Positions 1 through 8,756 of a stretch of DNA of 64,000 nucleotides are shown in pieces. This stretch comes from Promethearchaeota archaeon. Lineage in GTDB: Archaea > Asgardarchaeota > Lokiarchaeia > Sigynarchaeales > SOKP01. The position numbers and the translations under genes were made by a program. Within the stretch, counting starts at the first letter, position 1, and every line of letters begins with the position of its first letter. The stretch spans positions 41,649-105,648 of the forward strand of contig JAEOTV010000169.1 in assembly GCA_016839635.1 (NCBI GenBank), written 5' to 3'. The notes beneath the pieces were generated by a model. That model worked only from the letters and a program-made list of their open reading frames with translations. It made no database searches and was not told the DNA's origin.

Positions 1-138
1 GGAAAGAATTTTTAATTTATCTACTCTCTTTTATAATTAATTTGAGATTTAATAACTATAATATTGGAGGCTTATCTTAATAAAAGGTTTCAATAAATCT
101 TTTATAAAAAAATTAATTTTTTTGATTATATTATCAAA

Positions 139-669
139 ATGTGGGAAATTATGGAAAAAAAAGATTTAAAAGAAGGAGATAAAGCCCCATTATTTGAATT
201 AGATTCTTATAATGCGGGGATTGTTGATCTATCCGAATTAATTGGAGATCAAAAAATTGTTCTTATTTTCTCGAGATACTTTGGCTGTCCTATTTGTTTA
301 GTAGATCTTAAAGAGCTTATGAATAGAAAATCTGAAATTGAGGATAAAGGAGCAAAAATATTATACATTACTCAATCGGGTGAAAAAGCAGCTAGTGAAT
401 ATATTAAAAAGGAGAATATTGATTTTCCAGTAATTCCGAGTTCTAAAGATGAGTTATATGCGGATTATGGATTAGGTCTAATGACCGCGGGGGCTATGAC
501 AAAAATTAGGGGAAAATTAAAGGAAGCTAAAAATCTTGGTATAGAACATGGAGAATATGAAGGTTGGGAAAAACAAGGGCCTGGACAATTTGTAATTGAT
601 GCAGAAGGAGTCTTGATACATGCTCAAAAGGGGTGGCTAGATATCGATAGTATTCTTGCAGTATTATAA
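139..669 (+). CDS. Peroxiredoxin-like (AhpC/TSA family) protein
   Basis: 176 residues with a thioredoxin-like fold. The redox site is CPIC (Cys50 and Cys53) after strand VLIFSRYFG, as in the AhpC/TSA_2 branch of peroxiredoxin-like proteins. The C-terminal half has the usual GQFVIDAEG strand followed by a short DIDSIL helix. The family reduces peroxides or acts as a thiol oxidoreductase in the cytosol; the substrate here cannot be told. A second in-frame ATG lies four codons in (151) and could be the start. It is a single gene in an AT-rich context with no obvious partner. Family assignment is good; the CxxC form departs from the TxxC of classical peroxiredoxins. Confidence 0.8.
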   Translation: MWEIMEKKDLKEGDKAPLFELDSYNAGIVDLSELIGDQKIVLIFSRYFGCPICLVDLKELMNRKSEIEDKGAKILYITQSGEKAASEYIKKENIDFPVIPSSKDELYADYGLGLMTAGAMTKIRGKLKEAKNLGIEHGEYEGWEKQGPGQFVIDAEGVLIHAQKGWLDIDSILAVL

Positions 670-822
670 TTAAATTAAATTCTATTCTTTTCATTCTTTT
701 ACTAGTTTTTCTATATGAAGATATTACCTAGATATCACTTAGTTTCAAAAGATAAGTCTATATGTTTTTAATATATATGTAGATATCTCTCTGCTATTAT
801 AAGGATATTTACGATAATTTGA

Positions 823-1131
823 ATGAATCATAACAAATTTGAGAAACGAATGACAGAATTGATTATTCCAAAAATAGAAGATTCAGAACCAGTTCTCAAT
901 CTTAAGGACTTATTCTATGAACTTGAAGCTTTTAATGAAGTTGTTAGTAAAGAGGCAGAAGAAATACCACTTAAATCAAGGTATGATAATTTCAAACTTC
1001 TAACCGATATTTCAAATGTATTACAAAAGTGTAGGCATTTAACCAGTAAGGATAAACTTCTCTATTGCCAAAGTCAACGTTATTTCATGAAACTTTATTT
1101 GCGGGAAATTAATAAAGAGCATTCAGATTAA
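823..1131 (+). CDS. Small hypothetical protein
   Basis: 102 residues, charged and mostly helical by composition, with a KDLFYELEAFNEVV stretch and a basic C-terminal half. No signal peptide, membrane segment or known motif is visible. It starts with ATG after a 150-base AT-rich gap, and its stop overlaps by four bases the end of the convergent gene on the other strand. Function not recognised. Confidence 0.5.
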   Translation: MNHNKFEKRMTELIIPKIEDSEPVLNLKDLFYELEAFNEVVSKEAEEIPLKSRYDNFKLLTDISNVLQKCRHLTSKDKLLYCQSQRYFMKLYLREINKEHSD

Positions 1132-2060
1132 TTAATGTATGCATATGCCTCCATTAGATAATGACTAGGATTTAATGTAGGTAAATGGCCTACCATCCAA
1201 CCCTGAGATGTAGTTTCACAAACCCAGTATTCTTTACTATCTATAGTAAAAGAGTGACTAGGAGGGTAACCCAAATGATGAGTAGGTGTAAAATTTAAAT
1301 ATACACCAATACATGCATGACCAAACCATTGTTCCTCAACTATATCATAATAATTTATAACTGCAAGAATTGCTTCATAACCTAGTGAAACTACTAATGA
1401 ACCAAATAAAACAGAAAGATCTTCACAATCTCCTTGACTGAATATTGTCTCCATGGGATATTTAGTTATATCTATGATTTCAGCCCTATAACCAATTGCT
1501 TGGGTAAAGCTTAATAAAGCATTTACAATTTCTTCTGAATCATATTGATCGAGGCATTTTGACTGGATTGCTTCTGAAATTTGAATAATCTTTGAGTAAT
1601 TAGGGGTACAATAGGATGCAATTACTGATGCTACATAATCAGGATCCCAGTGGGTATGAGATGGATGAGGTTCACCCTCAAAAAAATTTAGTACATCTCG
1701 TGAAGTTGAAACTGTATATGAAGTAAGCGTGTTTCCGTGATTTACATAGAAATGAACATTCTTTTGTGGTGAGAGATATTGATATGCTAAAATAATAGCA
1801 ACAGGTGTTATTACTGAAGCAGCTATTACTATTATACCTATAACTAATGCTCTTTTTTGTTTCGTTGTTAATCGTACTTTGCGTTCTCTCTCTGTTCCAA
1901 CCATGTCTATTTTTTCTGATTGAAGATCAACAGATTGATAAGTTTCAAAATCTGGATTATCAACTATTTTTGGAGTGAGATAAATTTGATTTGAGCAGGA
2001 GGGACAATATTCCCAATTAGGTTTCACAGGATTCCCGCAATTTGTACAAAAATTAACCAT
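1128..2060 (-). CDS. Zinc-ribbon membrane protein with transglutaminase-like domain
   Basis: 310 residues. The N-terminus is a zinc ribbon (CTNCGNPVKPNWEYCPSC, residues 5-22). A basic linker leads to one membrane segment (about 72-94), and an extracytoplasmic domain follows. That domain has the transglutaminase/protease signature: Cys in QGDCEDLSVLFGSL (about 210) and a later His in GHACIGVY (about 247). Known families with this fold are cysteine proteases or cross-linkers acting on proteins or cell-wall peptides. The substrate is unknown. The ribbon would sit in the cytoplasm and the catalytic domain outside. It is transcribed alone and convergent with the small gene before it. Confidence 0.65.
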   Translation of the reverse strand: MVNFCTNCGNPVKPNWEYCPSCSNQIYLTPKIVDNPDFETYQSVDLQSEKIDMVGTERERKVRLTTKQKRALVIGIIVIAASVITPVAIILAYQYLSPQKNVHFYVNHGNTLTSYTVSTSRDVLNFFEGEPHPSHTHWDPDYVASVIASYCTPNYSKIIQISEAIQSKCLDQYDSEEIVNALLSFTQAIGYRAEIIDITKYPMETIFSQGDCEDLSVLFGSLVVSLGYEAILAVINYYDIVEEQWFGHACIGVYLNFTPTHHLGYPPSHSFTIDSKEYWVCETTSQGWMVGHLPTLNPSHYLMEAYAYIN

Positions 2061-2170
2061 TAGAATTCTTTTTTTTATTAGGGACTTTTAATTTAATAAA
2101 GATAAAATATTTCGGTCTTTTAAATTTAAAGATTGTTTTTCAAAGGTTTTTATATATTGAATTATATTCT

Positions 2171-3889
2171 TTAAGAATAATAATTATGAACTTCTTGTAT
2201 AACAAGATTAATTAGATCTTTGGGATTAGCAATCCCGTAAAATTTCACTTTATCAAGCAAGTTACTAAATTTTTCTTTGGGAATTTTCGTTGTTCCAATG
2301 AAAAATCCTACGATTTTATGACCTTTTTGAGCAAGTGAGATCATTATTTTTTTTGCTTTACTCCAATTATATATCCCAAAATCGGTGATTATAAACACAA
2401 GAGCATTTTTTTCTGCTTTTTCACACTGACTAGCGATTTCTATGATTGGTAAAAAAGTTCCACCCCCTTGATATCTTAATAAGATCTTTTCGGCTTTCTT
2501 ATAATCAGAAGTCCACGGACAAATATCTGCTCTATTGGAAAAATTTATTATACTAAATTTAGCACCTTTATTTGCAGCATAATGTAATGAAGCAAACGCA
2601 GCTACTAAAGCGGTATGATATGGTCCTTTTCCCCTAGCAGAACTCGATGCGTAATTCCAACCCATAGATCCAGAAGAATCTAAAACAATTAAGAGATCAG
2701 GAATTTGTTTTTCTATTAAATACCCTGGTCCTTTATTATAAGCCCACTTTCTTGTAGTGATATTCGGTATTATTACAGGACTATTTAATAAACTCTGAAC
2801 TACATCCAATTCTTCTATTCTATCTCCAATCCGCCAAATCTCTGGGTAAACGGGTAATTGGCCTCCTGCTTTTTCTTCATAAATTTTTATTTGAATCAGA
2901 TTTTTTGCCACACCTCGATACCAAGTAGCTAATGCGTTTCCGTCAATTAAAATCCCTGCTTGTCTTGCAGGTCCCCCAAATTCGGAGTAAGGGGTATCTT
3001 TAGCAAATTCTTCGGATTTTTGTCTTAAATCATCTTCATTACCTTCCTTTAATTTATCGGCATTTTTATTTTCTAATGGATTATCCATTACTTCTAATAT
3101 ATCTTTGGGAACTTCTATAAATGCTCCTCCAGGACCTTTTCTTTTTTCTTTGTTTTTATCCACTGCTCCTCCTGTACCTATTAAAGTAAATGTATCCTGG
3201 ATTAAGGTTTTTAAAGATCTTGCAACTTGTGAAACTTTTTTTTCCCAAGTTGATTCATCTTCAAAATTTTTGAGGATTATTTTTGTGACTCTTTCTGCTA
3301 TCGAATCCATCTCCTTAAGTTTCTCATCATTTACTACATCCTTTTTCCACATTTTCTCATAAGCTCGAAATAGAAACTTACTAAAATCACTAATGGGTCC
3401 TTTAGATGTGATATGTTTGTATGTCTTAGCCATTTCCCATTCAATAAGGTTAGAATATTTCTGATATAATTTAGTATCAATAATCAAATCTGCAAAAATA
3501 TTTACAACAATTGGTGCATAATTTTGATTCACATGGGTCATAGCAGCTCTTATTAATTTAGCGTGTGTAAGACCATCATAAGGAATGATTTGATAGTGAG
3601 ATACTTCATGAAGAGAAATAATGTAAAAATAATCAATATATTCTTGATCATCTTTTAATAATGGAGTATTAGCGAGATTCATTGTTATTTGCCACTTATG
3701 TTCAGGATCTATATAAAATCCCTCTAAGTGTGTATAATCAAATACGTAATTAGGATTGTTTAAAGGAGGGTAATAAAATTCTTTTAACGTCTTATTCCAT
3801 GCAATATTAGCTAATTCTATTGTCTTTTTTTCCTTCTCTGTAAATTCCTTTTTAATTCTTCTGGCTTTTCTTCTTCTTGATTGAATCAT
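2171..3889 (-). CDS. VWA-domain protein with HEXXH motif (partner of MoxR-type ATPase)
   Basis: 572 residues. The N-terminal half has a zinc-peptidase-like motif HEVSH (94-98) within a helix. The C-terminal third is a von Willebrand A domain with an intact MIDAS motif DSSGS (404-408) and the later TDFG. The middle part is charged. It lies 17 bases downstream of a MoxR-type AAA+ ATPase gene, the typical arrangement of AAA/VWA chaperone pairs that mature metal enzymes or remodel complexes. The HEXXH may bind zinc or may only be structural; no clear third ligand was identified. Partnership with the ATPase is inferred from adjacency and family knowledge. Confidence 0.75.
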   Translation of the reverse strand: MIQSRRRKARRIKKEFTEKEKKTIELANIAWNKTLKEFYYPPLNNPNYVFDYTHLEGFYIDPEHKWQITMNLANTPLLKDDQEYIDYFYIISLHEVSHYQIIPYDGLTHAKLIRAAMTHVNQNYAPIVVNIFADLIIDTKLYQKYSNLIEWEMAKTYKHITSKGPISDFSKFLFRAYEKMWKKDVVNDEKLKEMDSIAERVTKIILKNFEDESTWEKKVSQVARSLKTLIQDTFTLIGTGGAVDKNKEKRKGPGGAFIEVPKDILEVMDNPLENKNADKLKEGNEDDLRQKSEEFAKDTPYSEFGGPARQAGILIDGNALATWYRGVAKNLIQIKIYEEKAGGQLPVYPEIWRIGDRIEELDVVQSLLNSPVIIPNITTRKWAYNKGPGYLIEKQIPDLLIVLDSSGSMGWNYASSSARGKGPYHTALVAAFASLHYAANKGAKFSIINFSNRADICPWTSDYKKAEKILLRYQGGGTFLPIIEIASQCEKAEKNALVFIITDFGIYNWSKAKKIMISLAQKGHKIVGFFIGTTKIPKEKFSNLLDKVKFYGIANPKDLINLVIQEVHNYYS

Positions 3890-3906
3890 CTTATAATTTA
3901 ATTCTT

Positions 3907-5634
3907 TTATCCTTCCTTTTGTATATATTCAAAATTATCCAGAAGATCTCTTAATTTTAGAGCCTCAGAACCACCTGAAATTTGGATATTTACCAATGAG
4001 TCTTCTTTTGTCCCTGTAACATTAATCTCTATTAGCATATCTTCTGTACGGATTTGTTTAGTTTGTCTTTGACTGAACGCTTCCTTTAATGGTTGATCTA
4101 AATTAGAAAATTCAGCAGCGATATCTGCCCATACTTCCTTCCAGTAGACAAATTTAATAATATAATCGGTAACTGTCTGTTTAAAAAGTTCTCGATTGCA
4201 CCATTCAATTAGGTCTCCTCTATTAGGGAAATCTATTTCCTCTAAAAGATTATTTCGAATTTCAGCTAATTTATTAATATCCCCTTGTTTTGCTACTTCT
4301 TGTATTTGTTGAGCAATTGGAGTATAATCCTTGTTATTAACTGAATTTACAAATGGAATTAGATCATACTTTACAATTAAATCGTTCTTTTCAAATTTTT
4401 TTAACTCTACTAAATCATTTTCTTTAGAATTTCCTCCTCGAAATCTATCAGCGATTTTATAACAGATTTCACGATTTTTAAACCTTTTCTGGACAGTTGT
4501 TAAAATATTCTTTGAAAATTCATATTTATTTCCGAAAAATGGTGATTTATCTAATTCTCTCTTTACATATATTACTCTATGGGAAATTACATAGGGTGCA
4601 ATGGTATTGACAATATTGACATCTATCTTTTTTATTCCTAGTAACCATGCTAAAGCTTTAGAATATCTTAGTAGATCTTTAGCTACTCTTACACTTAGAA
4701 TCGAATCAATTTTATTACAAATATTTTGAGCTGTATTGAAATGACATCCTGAACATAATCCCGTACTTGGTTTTATATCTTCAGTGTTACCCTTGTCTAC
4801 TCTTGAGCATAATGTATATTCTCTTATTATTGCATGTATATAATTATTAACTTCAGAAGTAAAGGAGACCCTATTCACATAGTACCAAATTTCCATAAGA
4901 TCATCGATAGTTAATATTTCAGGAACTTGGATTAATTCATCTAGACCGGAATATTTCTTATCTTTTCCTGTCAATATAAGTTGCAAATCGTGACTTCCAG
5001 GCATTGAAATGGGAACTGAAATTCCAAATCTATCTAGAAATGGTTGAGATAATTCAAAAGTTCCAACATCATGAGGATTTATCGTTGCATATAAACAAAA
5101 TTTATTAATAGTTGCTATTGAGTCGTAGTATTTAACTGTCCCCTCAGCAAGCAATGATAATAAGATGTCTTGAGCATATGGAGTTAGCCGATTCACCTCG
5201 TCAATAATTTTCCAAAAATTGGTAACAAATTGTCTCCATACAACCTCTTCTTCACCATCTTTCATTAATTTCCCTAGCTTTAAAGTACCAATTAATTTCT
5301 CTTCAGTTAGTTGGGGGTGCCCTCTAATAATTGAATTTTCTATATTATTTAGTGAATATGCTGTAAACATCCTTCCTAGAAGCTTTACAAGAGTAGTTTT
5401 ACCTCCTCCATGACCTCCAATTAATATCATAGCGGAATTAGGAACTATCGCATTCAAGACACATAAAGATAATATTTCGGGTAATTTTTTTGTACTGACT
5501 TTATTACTTTTTTCTTCTAAATATTTAATACTCAAATCCTTATAATGAACAAATAATTGATTAGCTTGGATTAAATTGATGATTTTCCACACTTTTTTTC
5601 TTAGAATCTCTTCTTCTCCTAATTTTGCCGACAT
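3907..5634 (-). CDS. MoxR-type AAA+ ATPase with four-cysteine insert
   Basis: 575 residues. Walker A is GGHGGGKT (73-80), Walker B is IIDE (143-146), and an arginine in the FLDRFG segment follows as a finger/sensor. This is the MoxR/chelatase-like AAA+ class. After the AAA core there is a cysteine set C276, C294, C297 and C306 (C-x17-C-x2-C-x8-C), not usual in MoxR proteins, which could bind zinc or an iron-sulfur cluster. The remainder is charged and helical. It is first in a two-gene operon with the VWA protein. The pair probably works as a metal-dependent remodelling machine; the client is unknown. Confidence 0.8.
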   Translation of the reverse strand: MSAKLGEEEILRKKVWKIINLIQANQLFVHYKDLSIKYLEEKSNKVSTKKLPEILSLCVLNAIVPNSAMILIGGHGGGKTTLVKLLGRMFTAYSLNNIENSIIRGHPQLTEEKLIGTLKLGKLMKDGEEEVVWRQFVTNFWKIIDEVNRLTPYAQDILLSLLAEGTVKYYDSIATINKFCLYATINPHDVGTFELSQPFLDRFGISVPISMPGSHDLQLILTGKDKKYSGLDELIQVPEILTIDDLMEIWYYVNRVSFTSEVNNYIHAIIREYTLCSRVDKGNTEDIKPSTGLCSGCHFNTAQNICNKIDSILSVRVAKDLLRYSKALAWLLGIKKIDVNIVNTIAPYVISHRVIYVKRELDKSPFFGNKYEFSKNILTTVQKRFKNREICYKIADRFRGGNSKENDLVELKKFEKNDLIVKYDLIPFVNSVNNKDYTPIAQQIQEVAKQGDINKLAEIRNNLLEEIDFPNRGDLIEWCNRELFKQTVTDYIIKFVYWKEVWADIAAEFSNLDQPLKEAFSQRQTKQIRTEDMLIEINVTGTKEDSLVNIQISGGSEALKLRDLLDNFEYIQKEG

Positions 5635-5868
5635 TTAGATTAATCTCATAAGCTTTTTAATATTAAATATTAAGCAGTTTGATTATTTAATTTTTATCTT
5701 TAAAAGTTTAATAAATTCGACATTATAAATCATTGTATCATAACATTTATTTGAAAAACTTCTTATGCATAATATTTACTTTCAACACAGAACAATTCAA
5801 AGATTTTATGAATATTAGAGGAAAAAAGAATTAGAATCTTCGATAATAATAAAGATTTAATAATAAAA

Positions 5869-5910
5869 GTATAAAAATAAAATAAAAACAAAAAAATAAA
5901 ATAAAAAAAA
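5869..5910 (-). terminator. T-rich transcription terminator
   Basis: On the minus strand the DNA right after the micro-ORF stop is a run of T tracts broken by single A or G. This is the usual archaeal intrinsic termination signal, with no stem needed. It would end a short transcript from the micro-ORF. Confidence 0.4.
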
Positions 5911-5982
5911 TTATCTAACAACACTTTGAAATGCGAATCCAACATTCTTTACAACGAATTGTCCTTTTTCTTTTCTTTTCAT
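5911..5982 (-). CDS. Possible 23-residue micro-ORF
   Basis: A very short basic peptide (starts MKRKEKGQFVVKNVGF, ends SVVR) lies in a 520-base gap otherwise without genes. It is supported by a good Shine-Dalgarno (GAGG at about 5991-5996, eight bases before ATG) and a T-rich terminator immediately after the stop. Upstream lie TATA-like stretches and a TCGAAGTTCGA inverted repeat near 6065. A longer low-complexity frame across the same bases is unlikely to be coding. It could be a leader peptide or a small RNA-borne peptide. Function unknown. Confidence 0.35.
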   Translation of the reverse strand: MKRKEKGQFVVKNVGFAFQSVVR

Positions 5983-6155
5983 TTTTTTTACCTCTTTTAG
6001 AGTTTTTTATTAATTATATTATGGATATGCTTCATATTATAGTTTTTATTATGAAACTTCTCTCGAAGTTCGAATCTCTCTAAAAGTTTTAAATATCAAC
6101 TAGAACCTGATATTAAATGATTTTACGCCGAGTAAAATAAGAAAGATTACTTAGA

Positions 6156-6845
6156 TTACAAATTAACAAGTTCGATTAGATGCTCTATAATATAATCTGG
6201 TTGTATAATCCATTTTTTATATCTCTCAACTTCATTTTTTTTCCAGTGATTGATTAAACATGAAGAAATATTTGCTGCTTTAGCAGCTTTGATGTCATTG
6301 ATGGAATCACCAATCATGAGAGCTTTATGTTTTCGAGAATTAAATCCTAAATTTTCTAAAATTATAAGAATTCCTTTAGGAGAGGGTTTAGCAAAATCTT
6401 GATTGTTGTATTTCATACTATAGATTTCATGAAAATATTTAGAAATTTGAAAGTGTTTTAAAAAATAATCTGCGATGTAATTTGCCGTATTTGTGCAAAT
6501 AGCCAGTTTCTTCGTTTCTTTGTGACTGTATATTAAATCTAATACTATTTTTACATCATCATATAATGTTATCTTTTCATTCTTTAGTAATATTTTTCTC
6601 TTCTCAAAATCAGTTTCGTCAAAGTATTTCCAAAAGTTAAGAGATTCAGCTAGCCCCCATTTGTTCAATACCTGTTGAAAATTTCTTCCAGAGCGCCATA
6701 ATTCCCTCCTTTTATCTATATTGGGAACTTTATAAACTCCTAGCTTTCTTAATGTCTCAACTAATATTTGATCCGCATATTCTCCAATATTTCCAAGATT
6801 TAATAAAGTTCCATCTAAATCAAATAAATAGAAATCGAAATTCAT
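6156..6845 (-). CDS. HAD-superfamily phosphatase
   Basis: 229 residues from the ATG at 6845; an in-frame TTG five codons upstream is less likely. Motif I FDLDGTLL is at the N-terminus, motif II is in LAICTNTAN, a conserved Lys is in KPSPKG, and motif IV is MIGDSINDIKAAKAA. This is the phosphoglycolate phosphatase/beta-phosphoglucomutase-like branch, with a helical cap between motifs I and II. The substrate cannot be told. The start follows the stop of the upstream gene by one base, so the two are co-translated. Confidence 0.8.
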   Translation of the reverse strand: MNFDFYLFDLDGTLLNLGNIGEYADQILVETLRKLGVYKVPNIDKRRELWRSGRNFQQVLNKWGLAESLNFWKYFDETDFEKRKILLKNEKITLYDDVKIVLDLIYSHKETKKLAICTNTANYIADYFLKHFQISKYFHEIYSMKYNNQDFAKPSPKGILIILENLGFNSRKHKALMIGDSINDIKAAKAANISSCLINHWKKNEVERYKKWIIQPDYIIEHLIELVNL

Positions 6846-6846
6846 T

Positions 6847-7194
6847 TTAAAAGTACCCAATATGTCCTAAATTTTTTCCATCTTCATCAAGTGCATGTAC
6901 TAAACCCATGGAAAGAGGTTTTTCTTCTTTATCTTTAGTTGATTTTGCTATATAATTTATGGTTTCAAATTTTAGAATGAAGGTACGATTACATTTTTTA
7001 CATTTTATGTAAATTTTCTCAATTAGTTTCTTTTCATCCTCAACTACTTCCTTTTTAAATGGTTCTAAAAGATTCAGATCTTCGTTATCACAGTTATTAA
7101 GAAAGCATTGATCTAAAGAAATTTTTTCCATCCCACGCCGTGCTAGTGCTATAAAAGCATAGCTAGGATAATTTAATTCTTCTTTATCATCCAT
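6847..7194 (-). CDS. Small hypothetical protein with a CxxC pair
   Basis: 115 residues from the ATG at 7194; a TTG eight codons upstream is the alternative. It contains a KCKKCNRTFIL knuckle in the middle and two more cysteines earlier (CFLNNC), which could together bind zinc. The remainder is charged, ending in a GLVHALDEDGKNLGHIGYF segment. It is the first gene of a pair with the HAD phosphatase. Function not recognised. Confidence 0.5.
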   Translation of the reverse strand: MDDKEELNYPSYAFIALARRGMEKISLDQCFLNNCDNEDLNLLEPFKKEVVEDEKKLIEKIYIKCKKCNRTFILKFETINYIAKSTKDKEEKPLSMGLVHALDEDGKNLGHIGYF

Positions 7195-7305
7195 ATTTAA
7201 AATAAAATTAGGTTTCAATTAATCTTTATTATTAATTTTTAAAATAATACTCTAATGCGGTCAAGCTTAATTATTATCTATACCTATATTTTATTGACTT
7301 AAGAT

Positions 7306-7611
7306 ATGACAAATAAAAAGGAATTCTCGAAGAAAACTATTGATCATATTTCAAAATTGGCTATGATAGATTTATCTGATGAGGAAAAAGAGAAATTATC
7401 AGAAGAAATAGGTGAGATTTTAAATTACTTTAAAAAATTAGACGAGTTGGACACTAGTAACGTGGAACCTACAACGCATCCAATAGATGGATTAAAAAAT
7501 GTCTTCAGGGAAGATGTACCCGGGGAATCCCTTAGTAATGAAGAAGCCCTAAAAAATACCAAACATAAAAAAGATGGTTATTTTAAGGCTCCAAGAATTT
7601 TGAAAGAATAA
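7306..7611 (+). CDS. gatC: Asp-tRNA(Asn)/Glu-tRNA(Gln) amidotransferase subunit C
   Basis: 101 residues, the normal length of GatC. Family features are the HISKLAMIDLSDEEKEKL N-terminal helix, LNYFKKLDELDTSNVEPT and the C-terminal FREDVPG and DGYFKAPRIL. GatC is the small belt subunit that stabilises GatA-GatB during amidation of mischarged Asp-tRNA(Asn). gatA and gatB are not beside it in this window; the gene stands alone between minus-strand genes. Confidence 0.9.
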   Translation: MTNKKEFSKKTIDHISKLAMIDLSDEEKEKLSEEIGEILNYFKKLDELDTSNVEPTTHPIDGLKNVFREDVPGESLSNEEALKNTKHKKDGYFKAPRILKE

Positions 7612-7619
7612 ATAAACAA

Positions 7620-8618
7620 TTACTTCTTATACTCATCAGTCAAAGTTCTTATAGCTTCAGCCATATCTCTAAGAGCTTTTCTTCTTTCTACTGGACTCAT
7701 CTCAGAGAATTCTTCTTCAAAATCAGTACCAATTTTTTCTGTAGAAGCCATATCTCGATATTTCTTGTACACTAAACTGGTTACGTATTTTTCATAGCGT
7801 TCTAAAGCTTTTTTTAATTTAGAATGTTCCTTAATTTTATTCCAAAGTTCTAAAGTTTCTAATGATCTAAGTCCCAGATCTATTCTGAACCAACTAATTG
7901 GAAATAGCAATTCTCTTTGAATACCCATTTCAATAATAGACAGATTTTCTTCATCAATATAGAGATCTGGTATTATATCTTCTTGAAAAACAATATTATC
8001 ACTCATAATATAAAGATTAGCTGCTCCACGAGAAGTACATACGATCCCGGTGGCAAAACCTTTAGCCATTCTTAAAATATTAGCTATATCTTCTAATTTG
8101 GACCCTGTGATATGAAGGTTCTTTCTTTTACTTCCTTGAAATTCTATATTTATTCTATGTGCTCCTTTCGCATCAGATACTAATTTTGGAAATAAATCTT
8201 TATCTCTTGTTTTTTTATGAGCTTCTAATAGTTTATTTATAATTTCATAGTCTAATTTAAGACCAGGAATTACAGTATTTTGATTAAGAAAGGCATCTAC
8301 TTCAAAATCTGCGATACCATAGAAGAGTTTTTCGTTGTTAATAATGCTGTATATGCTTTCTACAATAGTTTTAACTAATGCTTCTGGATCTTCTCGGACA
8401 GAATCATATTCCGTTGTTTCGAATGTATCAATTTGATCTTCTAAACCTTCTTCTTGATAAAAAGCCCCCCAACTAAATTCACTAAAAATTACTCCTTCTG
8501 AATATAAATTATGAAAAGCATCGATGCTTAAAATACTTTTACTTCCTCCAAGTTCAACCCCTAATTTAGATCCGGAAGCTAAAATCGCTGAAGGGGGGTT
8601 AATAAATTCTATAGGCAT
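7620..8618 (-). CDS. Conserved hypothetical protein
   Basis: 332 residues from the ATG at 8618; a TTG two codons earlier is the alternative. No signal peptide, membrane segment or catalytic motif is recognised. It is acidic, with mixed alpha/beta character and a highly charged helical C-terminus (MSPVERRKALRDMAEAI). It ends nine bases from the end of convergent gatC. The preceding gap (8619-8756) is AT-rich and may carry its promoter. Function unknown. Confidence 0.5.
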   Translation of the reverse strand: MPIEFINPPSAILASGSKLGVELGGSKSILSIDAFHNLYSEGVIFSEFSWGAFYQEEGLEDQIDTFETTEYDSVREDPEALVKTIVESIYSIINNEKLFYGIADFEVDAFLNQNTVIPGLKLDYEIINKLLEAHKKTRDKDLFPKLVSDAKGAHRINIEFQGSKRKNLHITGSKLEDIANILRMAKGFATGIVCTSRGAANLYIMSDNIVFQEDIIPDLYIDEENLSIIEMGIQRELLFPISWFRIDLGLRSLETLELWNKIKEHSKLKKALERYEKYVTSLVYKKYRDMASTEKIGTDFEEEFSEMSPVERRKALRDMAEAIRTLTDEYKK

Positions 8619-8756
8619 TATCAAACCAAAAGCGGGGTAATTAGTATAATTTAAAATCTATAACTCAATTATTACTTAGTGAAGTATTCTAATAATTATA
8701 GAAAGAATTTATATATATAATTAGTGAATTAAGTAGAAAATTCAAACCATAACATT

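Noticed and set aside
5763..5945. Minus-strand frame rich in Phe, Leu and Ile
   Set aside because: Comes from A/T tracts; no Shine-Dalgarno, overlaps the better micro-ORF and terminator.
6058..6085. TTCGAATC stretch resembling a tRNA T arm
   Set aside because: No acceptor or anticodon stems around it; more likely a TCGAAGTTCGA inverted repeat.
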